The notes under the pieces are model-generated. The model did not search any database and was not told the origin of the DNA. It saw only the letters and a list, made by a program, of their open reading frames with translations. This document shows positions 30,770 to 38,071 of a DNA stretch of 38,071 nucleotides, piece after piece (the first letter of the stretch is position 1; every line of letters starts with the position of its first letter). This DNA is from Chara braunii (taxonomy: Eukaryota; Streptophyta; Charophyceae; Charales; Characeae): positions 415,642 through 453,712 of the forward strand of contig BFEA01000357.1 in assembly GCA_003427395.1 (NCBI GenBank), read 5' to 3'. A program made the position numbers and the translations under genes.

Positions 30770-32408
30770 GAGCTAAGAACAGAGAAGCACATATGGAAAA
30801 CAGACGAGCAGGGGAAACAGACGGAACAAGGGAAAAGAGAATTGTGACTTTGAACTTGATGACATTTGGAACCAGACTCGAAAGTGAAATTCAGACATTT
30901 GACGAGGGACCATTTGGGGCTTGTACCGAAGACTTAATGATGACGACAGTCCCATCTCTCATCTTCTCCTTCGTATGATTCTCCTCCTCTTCGTCTTAGT
31001 ATGGTCTATCTAGAGCATTCTTCTGTGTGTAGTGTCAGGCCACTCACACCCTGCAACGATGATGATGTACGGCAATGATTGGGTTAATCATTGATATCTT
31101 AGTGTTTCCCTGCGCTATCTTATACTCTGTAAAGAAGGTCGGTCCTTGCTCTGTTTTGCACCATTACGGTATTCCACAGTTCGGTATCGTCTTCTCTTCT
31201 CACAAAGTGTACTTAATCCTGAGATGTCATGTCGGTCCCAGTCAAGTCAGGACTCGTACCCAAGTATCGCTTTGTACTACAAAGTACCATTTTGCTTGTA
31301 TTAGAGTGAATATTGCTTGTTGAAATTTCGTTATCACTGTACTGTCCGTTTAGTCGTTTTGCGGATCCTCGTCTCCCCATACATTGTCCAACTGGGCATG
31401 TAGCAAAGACAGAGAAGAAGCGGACAGGCACAGACGAAGGAGAAGGGAGATAAGACAGACCCGACCAGATGGGGACAGACAAGAAGGGACACAGATAACA
31501 GGGAACAGGTAGATAGACGCAGATGAACAGGAAAACAGACAAGATAAAATGTCATGGATTCAAAACACAGATGGACACAGCAACACGAAACGAAGAAGCA
31601 GGGAGAGAAACACAGCAAGAAAGAGATGAGCCACATTGGGTTCTGTTGTAGATGTGGCCCGTTGGGCTTGGATATTGACTCATGGTTCCGCTGTATCATT
31701 CTCATATGGATGTTTTCTTCGTTCCAATATGCTATCTGTTCTCTACTTGACTACTTGGACTTTGGCGTGAATTACAGTTAGGATTTTTGTATTTCGTCCA
31801 CATTCATGTTCCTTACATCATTATTATTACTATAATTATTATTTTTATTATTTGGGAGGAAAAGTGTTCATGCATAACCCATGTGGGACCCCATTCGTAA
31901 TGACCGCAGATTGATTGTGTTCCCGCCCTAAGTGAAGGCGAGCCTGAATATCTGCAAAGGGCCTTTATCTCGACATTTTCAAAAGTAGGACCCAGACAAT
32001 GTTGCATGCCGGATGGTTGAAATGCAGCCAGGACCTCACCCTAGGGGTTATACCAGAAGATACAGTTGCGCATGTAGCGGCGCCCTGGGCGCGGACGGCG
32101 GGGCGCTAGTGGCTACGACAAGCATGCATGCAAGGGCGGGTGTGTATAATAGCTGGATGAAAGTACGTTGTGTGTGTGTACAAGCAAGTTGCTGGGGGTA
32201 CAGTGATCGGGGGAGAAGGTTTGTTGAACACTGCGTGTCATAGCCACGATCGAGAGAAGCCGAATCCAACTGTAATTTTGATCAGGTTCATACCTTCGAA
32301 TTTATGTGGATATTTTGCGCCAAAAAACAAATTAAAAAAATCAAATATCATTATTCTTTAAATTTCATTTTCGTTTATTAATTGTTAATTTTAATATAAT
32401 ATTAATAT
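30770..32408. other. No recognised gene; short CAGA-rich tract and a Y-like fragment
   Basis: ORFs up to 123 codons without motifs. 31390-31560 is rich in GACAG/ACAGAC words. 31923-31940 repeats, inverted, the 18-nt string at 1699-1716, with an ATT-rich tract about 65 bp away at 31815-31855. 32280-32408 becomes strongly AT-rich. Confidence 0.4.
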
Positions 32409-32410
32409 AC

Positions 32411-32443
<33 letters not shown>

Positions 32444-32475
32444 GATTATGATTATTATTACTATTATTATTATTG
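32409..32475. repeat. (ATT)n microsatellite
   Basis: ATT units with GATT and ACT interruptions. Confidence 0.95.
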
Positions 32476-32479
32476 TCAA

Positions 32480-33240
32480 GGTTGCCGGCGTTCAAGACGG
32501 GCCAAACGCCCGAACCCGAATGCCCGAACGTCCGGGCCCCCCTGTAGACACGTTCGACCGTTCGGGCCGAACACGGACCAAAAACAAAAAAAAAAAAAAG
32601 TCGTCGAAAAAATCTAAAAACAATATATGTTATGCAGCAAGATAAACTGAACAACATTTGTCTCTAAGTGACATCCAAATTCGTTACCAAATTTGAAATA
32701 AAAATAAAATACGGAAAAAAATAATAATAGAAATAACGAATTTGAGGAGAGAATTAAAATGAGTGTGCGGGCGTACACGTTTTAAACACCTCCATCTTTG
32801 GAGATTTTTCATTTTGTTTTGGCTTAGTCAATTTCCTGAAAATTCATATATGTGTATTTCACATGATGAACAACTCATTAAAAAAAATAATAATAATAAT
32901 AAAATTGTTTAAACCCCGAAACAAAGTGAAAACAAAAAGAGAAAAAAGAAAAAAACAAAATAGTGAGTGGGTGTGCACGTTTTGACACCGCCATCTTTGG
33001 CGATTTTTTTTTTTTTTTGTCTGAGAAAAATGATCTCAAAATTTAGATGCATGTACCTCACATCATAGAGAATTCACAAAACAAAACTCAAGAAAAAATA
33101 ATAATTTTTAGGCCCCGAAATATTTTTTGGCGGGGTCCGAACCTCTTCAGGTTCGGAGGGGTTCGGCCCCCTAACGGGATCCCGAACGCCCGAACGTACG
33201 GAGGTTGGCCCGGGGGCCTCCGTACGTACGGGCTGGTAAC
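32480..33240. repeat. AT-rich DNA with GC-rich TTCGGG palindromes and a duplicated hairpin segment
   Basis: Two GC islands (32485-32580 and 33110-33235) repeat CCCGAACG and TTCGGG words and contain hairpins CCGAACCT/AGGTTCGG and CGTACGGAGG/CCTCCGTACG (near 33197-33230). Between them two related segments (about 32762-32880 and 32964-33075) each carry a short hairpin after ACACGTTTT or GCACGTTTT: CTCCA-TCTT-TGGAG (32790-32803) and CGCCA-TCTT-TGGCG (32989-33002), a compensatory change. Confidence 0.65.
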
Positions 33241-33533
33241 CATGATTATTGTTATTATTATTATTTTATTTTATTTTTTGACATTACGTGTTAGAAAGGG
33301 GGTAAGAAGTGAGAAGGGTGCAAGGCAATGGAGAGGGGAGGATCGTCGACAAAGTATGACGGCTTCTACCTCTTTTATCCTCCTTTGCTTTTCCCATGAC
33401 TAAACCCTTGCACACCGATCTTTCCAACAACGAGTGTGAGAATGATGTTCTCAATTGCTCGCTGAAATTAAATCCTAAACGCAAGAAACTCCGATTCCGT
33501 TTGAAATATTTGGTTAGTCTAGACTCATCCAAA

Positions 33534-33598
33534 TGACAGGGCGATTGCGGGAGCTCTGTCGGAGTTCAGGAGGAACTTTGGAGGCAGGGAACAGTGAG
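33534..33598 (+). other. Hairpin module P of E3
   Basis: CTGTC pairs with GGCAG through one T-G pair, and GAGTTC with GAACTT through one G-T pair; otherwise as in E2. Confidence 0.75.
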
Positions 33599-34210
33599 GT
33601 ACGCACACTTCTACCTAACACCCTAAACCCTAAACCTATAACCTTCAGGTAACTACCTATGACTGTATTAATAGAGAGAGTACTTTTGAGTCAAAGGTTC
33701 TTCATGACTAAACCCGAAGACAAGGGAAAGAGAGAATGTTGTATAAGGAAAAAAAAAACATTAATTGAGTGAAAGGGGTCTGACAGGGTATGACTGACTG
33801 TTGCTGAAAAACATAGTGAGAACGAGAAGTTTCGAGTAACTGTATCACTATGTGAATGTTTCTTTTGGGGATGTGGCCGCAAGGGGATTGACTTTGTGCA
33901 GTCTTCCCTTGCTTAATAGACCACTTGACCAATGATAAGGGAAGGGGTTCACAGCGGATTGAAAACTTGTGCATGCTATGGTCGGATATTGTGATGCTGG
34001 ACTGCACCAACTAACTCTTGCCCTACGTTTGACCTATGCCTACATACTCTCAAAGTCCAAAGCTAACACAGCCCGGGGATGGCGGATAATTTTTAGACAT
34101 GGGGTACAAGTCTCATATGACCTACCCGCATAAACTTAAAGACCTCCGAATGACCCAGGGTTCAAGAGGCGTCAAAAAGGACAACCAAGTCGTCGGAAAT
34201 CTTGCAAGTG

Positions 34211-34756
34211 GGTGATAGGAGAAGCGAGGCCTCGAGAGGTCTGCCCTATTGTCTAAACGTCATGGTTAAGAAGGGGGTGGTGATAAGAGAAGCAAGGCTC
34301 CGAGAAGCCTGCCTTATTATCAACCAGCCGTGCGTCGGTGCAAGTGAGTGATAAGAGGAGCGAGGCCCAAGGATAGCATGGGGGTGATAAGAGAAGCGAG
34401 ACTCCGAGAAGTCTGCCTTATCACCAACGAGCCATGTATTTAAACAGGTGATAGGAGAAGCAATGCCTCTTCAGGTATGCCCTATCGCTTGGGTAGCACG
34501 GGTAAGGGAAGTGGTAATAAAAGAAGCAAGGCTCCGAGCAGTCTGTCGTATTACCCGTCGGCTGTGCTTCGATATCTAAAGGCGATAGGAGGAGTGAGGC
34601 CGCAAGGTCTGCACTATCGCAAGAACTAGCACAAGTAAGGGAAGTGGTAATAAGAGAAGCAAGGCTCCGAGAGGCCTGCCTTATTGACCGCCAGCTGTGC
34701 TTCAATATCAAGTAGTGATAGGAGAAAGCAAGACCCTAAGAGGTCTGCCCTATCAC
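34211..34756 (+). repeat. Class-a stem-loop array, nine units
   Basis: Units at 34211-34253, 34278-34326, 34348-34375 (lacks its 3' arm), 34382-34425, 34446-34490, 34511-34556, 34579-34620, 34644-34689 and 34715-34756, about 42 nt each with spacers of about 20-30 nt. Common pattern: outer arm, AGAAGCGA, inner arm, short loop, inner arm, CTGCC, outer arm. Outer stems include GTGATAAG/CTTATCAC, GGTAATA/TATTACC, GCGATAG/CTATCGC and GTGATAGG/CCTATCAC. Inner stems include AGGCT/AGCCT, AGACT/AGTCT, AGACC/GGTCT and ATGCCT/AGGTAT. A further GGTAGA/TCTACC hairpin follows at about 34780-34802. Confidence 0.9.
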
Positions 34757-35339
34757 GAAACAGACGCCCAATAAAAGATGGGTAGATCTCGAGCGGTCTA
34801 CCATATGTTACTAACCTCCTCAATAAAACTGGATCAATCGGTTACTAACAGACTACTTCTGATTCCGTTAAGAAGCGGATAGTGAGATTTTGACCCCGAG
34901 AGACTTATCACTTTATCTTGGGTCTTCTTATTTGATTCCTATCATATTACTCCTCTCCAAGATGTATTGACGGTTTTGTTTGTGTATGCCAAGAAGAAAG
35001 AAGTAAAGAGAGAAGACTATGCATGAATAACTAAGAAGGGGAACTTAGGTAATTGATCGCGAGGGAGATAGAAAATGAAATAACCCAAAGTGATATCTAG
35101 GAGTTAATGCATGAGTAAGAGGGGGATGAACTATTGATTCATTACCTAAACCGTAAGGCAAACAGTCTGGCAATTAGTTGTGGATAGAGGATAGACAACG
35201 GGTCACCGACAAGCATCGATCTCTAGGTCACAAGTCTAGAAGGAATCTTCTAAATCCCAGTATAGGAAAAGGATGTTAAGTTTCTTTCGGACTGTGTTGT
35301 GCCTACAAGTTTCCATCATTCTTGGAGAAATTACGAAAG

Positions 35340-35400
35340 AAAAACTGCAATTCTGTTATCATTGGATAACAGGTCGGTAGAATTCCGACTCAACTTCCTC
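35340..35400 (+). other. Module Q of E3
   Basis: CTGTTATC-attg-GATAACAG, then GTCGG with CCGAC, enclosed by AATTCT/AGAATT. Confidence 0.7.
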
Positions 35401-35499
35401 ATGGCTTCATACCCGCACCTAAGACAAAATCAAGGAACGAACGAGTCTTCCCCTGTACCTAAGCTTGAAATGTCCTGGTCACTCTCTAAGGTCTTTGAA

Positions 35500-35690
35500 A
35501 AGTGTGGGGGCTCGGCAAGAGGAGTCAGGAGTAGGAAGGAAGGTTATTTTAAGGTTTTGGGGGAGTGAGGGACTTGCCATGAATGGTAAAAGGTTGACGT
35601 TTGTAGTGCATTCTGTGTCTGCATTTGTATGTGTGTATGTGGCTTTCTTGCATTGTGACAGGTGTTTGGGTCGTGATTGTCTTCTGAACT
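35500..35690 (+). other. Module R of E3
   Basis: GTGTGGGGGCT, GGGGGAGTGAGGGAC, AGGTTGACG, TAGTGCATT and acceptor-like TGTGACAG|GTGTTTG, matching E2 in order. Confidence 0.5.
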
Positions 35691-36029
35691 TGAGTGGTCA
35701 TCTGGGGTACGCGAACAGGGTGCACCGCAATTGTGAAAGTGAGGTCTGCCACTCATTCGCTCCCCCTTAATATACACATATATTTATACATCTATGAACA
35801 AGGTTATGTTCTGGCCAAACTTAGCCAAGTTATTGTCTAAGATTTTGTTGGGATCTTGAGAAAGCGGGAGGATTGCAAAAGGGGGTTAGACATTGGCATT
35901 GTCTCATATTGGTCAACTAGGAACGTAGACTCACTATCATGAACAGCTAAGCGTGGAAGACGGTCCAAAAGGGTCGACCTGATTAGGTAGTCGGTCCGAA
36001 GAAGTTAGCTCCTCGATGCACGATATACG

Positions 36030-36385
36030 GGTCAGTGCCAAGGTGTTCTACCACTCGTATACCTATGCTACGGCGATCGAGAAAACGCCATCGACTGGCC
36101 TATGTTTGCGATTGCATATAAAAGTCTTCGCACGTGGGTCAGTAGTTCAACAGAGATACGCTCACCTAAAGGATGGTGACAGCTCTTGCAGGTGGAGGTA
36201 TGTTGTACCTCGCGGGATCCCTAACCTTTCGTAGGGATTCGCGAGAGGTATAGCACGCGGGCACGGTCGGAGTGGTATTTTCGCTAAGGTGACTCAAAAC
36301 TCCTGCGTAATGCGACCGTGAGGTCCGACACTAAAATACTTTGCGTTTGGGTGTGGGACCGCCTCGTGCGGCAACGCACGCAACA
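36030..36385 (+). other. Module S of E3
   Basis: CTATGCTACGGCGATCGAG, A-box-like stretch AGTAGTTCAACAGAG (from about 36140, weaker fit), ACAGC paired with GTTGT (one G-T), TACCTCGCGGG-ATCCC closed by GGGAT-TCGCG-GAGGTA (36206-36250) around a loop ending TCGTA, CACGGT/ACCGTG, ACAC/GTGT and CCGC/GCGG. Confidence 0.75.
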
Positions 36386-36389
36386 GAGA

Positions 36390-37010
36390 GAGAGAATTTG
36401 CGTTGTGTTTCATGGATTGGTATTCTCCAAGGCGGACAGTACCAACAATTCCAGGCTCAAATTTACAACAGGCAACTTTGGTGATTTTTGTCAACTTGAC
36501 ACATACGTTGAAGACCAGTATATTGGAGTCTTTGGGTTGTGAATTGTTGAAATTAATGATTTATAAGTTTATTCTAAAATGGTACCAAATAGAGAAAGAT
36601 GTCAACAAAATTTATGAGCACTACAATTGTTTAATTTGTTGGCGTATTCTTGAAGTCGTTTAGACATTGAGATGTTTTAGATGTCACTGTTGTAGGTGAC
36701 AATCATCGTGGCATATGAAAAATATATAATTGTACATAGTCATGATGAATTATAATGCAGTTGGATAAAAAAATGTGTCCAATGACTTTGAATTCGAATT
36801 GAGGGTTTATTTGTCACGCATCTCCATCTAAACTGGGTGTAGTGTCCCATTCATATATCTGTTTTTTTTTTTGGAAAGACTGAGAACTTGGCAAAAAGAT
36901 TAAGAAAGCATTGTAGATGACTAATTGAGGAAAATGCTAATAAGTGTTGTTGATGTCCTCTGGAGGCCGGTCCTTGAGTTTTTGGATTAGAGACGCAATG
37001 GGAACACTAT
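36390..37010. other. AT-rich DNA, no recognised gene
   Basis: Short ORFs (up to 86 codons at 36403) with no motif. A 12-13 base T run lies near 36862. Confidence 0.4.
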
Positions 37011-37012
37011 GT

Positions 37013-37800
37013 GGCACCAACAAAGGTGACGCTTCTTCATCAGATATATGTATATATATAGTTGCTCTGTTGTAGAGTCGGGAGTCGTAGATCATGACAT
37101 ACCCAAACTCTGTTGTTATTTTTCTTCTCTTTTATAAGGTTGTCTATCATACTCCTCCTTTGCGCCTTTAGTTTTGTGAGACTCATGTTGAGTGGAGCTT
37201 CTGGTCCAATTCTTTCTTAATGACTCTTGGGTCGTTTTCAATGGTTTCTGAAGTCTATTGCTATCTGTTTGTGGAAATGTAGGCGATAGTCTTTAACCAT
37301 CTCCATCTATTGGTGGGGAGCAGCACCTGCTTCATCTATGGAGTCTCAAAATTTTAGATTTTTCTGCGTGTTCCTCCGACTACAAAAAATTGCAAAAGTG
37401 GTCTCTTGAAAAACGCCTGCTTCGTCGCACCTGACCTTCCTGTTTTGAAAATACGGGCCTCAACGCCTGGGTGTGAGTGCCCTTTTGCAGTTCACATGCC
37501 CTCACTTCTTTTTGGGGTCTGCTTCTACCCGAGGACCATTGCAACGCCCCCTCACTTCTTTTTAGGATCCATTTGGCACTAGCAAAGGTGATGCTTCTTC
37601 GTAAGATATAGATAGATATAGTTGCTCTATTGTAGGGCCGTCAGTCGTAGATCATGACATGGCCAAACTCTACTGCAACTTTTCTTCTCTTTTGCAAGGT
37701 TGTCTATCAAAGTCATCCTTTCCATCTTTAGTTTTGTGAGAGTCATGTGGAGTGGTGTTTCTGGTTGAAGGCGATAGTCTTTAACCATGTCACCTTCTTT
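37013..37800 (+). repeat. Tandem duplication of an unknown AT-rich sequence
   Basis: Copy 1 (37013-37206, continuing at 37281-37300) and copy 2 (37571-37767, continuing at 37770-37789) share GTAGATCATGACAT, CAAACTCT, TTTTCTTCTCTTTT, AGGTTGTCTATCA, TTTAGTTTTGTGAGA and GGCGATAGTCTTTAACCAT. Copy 1 has about 75 bp more before the last landmark. No coding frame. Remaining bases to 38071 show only GTTGTTGTTG and GGTGGTGGAGG simple sequence. Confidence 0.8.
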
Positions 37801-38071
37801 AGGTTGTGGACGACTCCGTCCATCCTACGTCGGCTACCCAATCCTTTTGTTTCGCTCCTAGCCATTTTTCATAAAATTTGGAGATAGTTTGGTCAATGTC
37901 ACCTCAAGTATATGTGCGTGTTTTAGATACTCTTTGCTTTATGATGTAGGTGTAGTAATGAAGTTTTTTTTTTTTCGTCTTTGTTGTTGTTGTTGTGGTT
38001 GATTGTACTTGTGGTGGTGGAGGTGTGGGATATACGATTTGTGATGCCATGTTTCCTATTAATAGTGGCGG

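Larger units (their letters stand above)
33245..36385 (+). other. E3: composite hairpin-rich element, same subtype as E0
   Basis: ATT-rich head (33245-33280), leader with GGAGAGGGGAGG, hairpin P (33534-33598), a gap starting GAG|GTACGC and holding tandem CCCTAAA heptamers, a region alignable with E0 through TACCTATGACT and AGTCTTCCCT, array a (34211-34756), module Q (35340-35400), module R (35500-35690) and module S (36030-36385). Where E0, E1 and E2 have an acceptor AG, E3 reads TTCTTCAT, so its intron-like gap may no longer be spliced at that point. No sense ORF of interest. Confidence 0.65.

Overview
The window reads as nuclear DNA of a green-lineage (streptophyte) eukaryote. It carries a Ty3/gypsy retrotransposon fragment, GT-AG intron-like segments, two copies of the plant-type telomere heptamer TTTAGGG inside repeats, abundant (AAT/ATT)n microsatellites, a sequencing gap (19202-19336) and very little convincing protein-coding sequence. 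The retrotransposon style and repeat texture remind me of the charophyte alga Chara; this is recollection only and not checked.

Layout. 1-1225 (minus strand): 5' part of a composite hairpin-rich element, here called E0. 1226-3050: microsatellite, a dispersed repeat (Y1) and a degenerate GT-rich satellite. 3060-6900: 5'-truncated Ty3/gypsy element, with an integrase broken by one in-frame stop, followed with no gap by a 759-codon gag-like ORF. 7080-9430: GC-rich DNA with no recognised gene, ending in a CTG-rich tract. 9736-13880: element E1. 13900-17450: GT satellite, repeat Y2, microsatellites, repeat copy G1 and a small pol-like scrap. 17450-17930: hairpin-dense segment with a tRNA-type B box. 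18000-21300: a minus-strand ladder of splice-site-like signals with short open segments, perhaps an intron-rich gene or gene-like repeat. 21300-26490: G and X repeat copies, a fold-back insertion, microsatellites, satellite-like and hairpin-rich DNA. 26490-30765: element E2. 30770-33240: mostly unrecognised, plus AT-rich DNA with GC-rich palindromes. 33245-36385: element E3. 36390-38071: AT-rich DNA with a tandem duplication.

The main discovery is the E family: four copies in 38 kb (E0 minus; E1, E2, E3 plus). The copies share landmarks in the same order: a 5' hairpin (P), a 102-114 bp GT-AG intron-like gap, a long array of stem-loops, a hairpin module (Q) with the motif GATAACAGGTCGG, a GT-rich module (R), and a 3' multi-stem module (S) with a tRNA A-box-like stretch. 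No ORF runs through them. The arrays differ between subtypes (E0 and E3 share one, E1 has two others, E2 has a fourth). Inside each array the loop is conserved while the stems change sequence and stay complementary. In the E3 array I count by eye about 13 G-T and no A-C non-Watson-Crick pairs on the sense strand, the asymmetry expected if pairing is maintained in RNA. E is best read as a family of long, probably spliced, highly structured non-coding RNA genes or RNA-selected mobile elements. I cannot match it to a described family.
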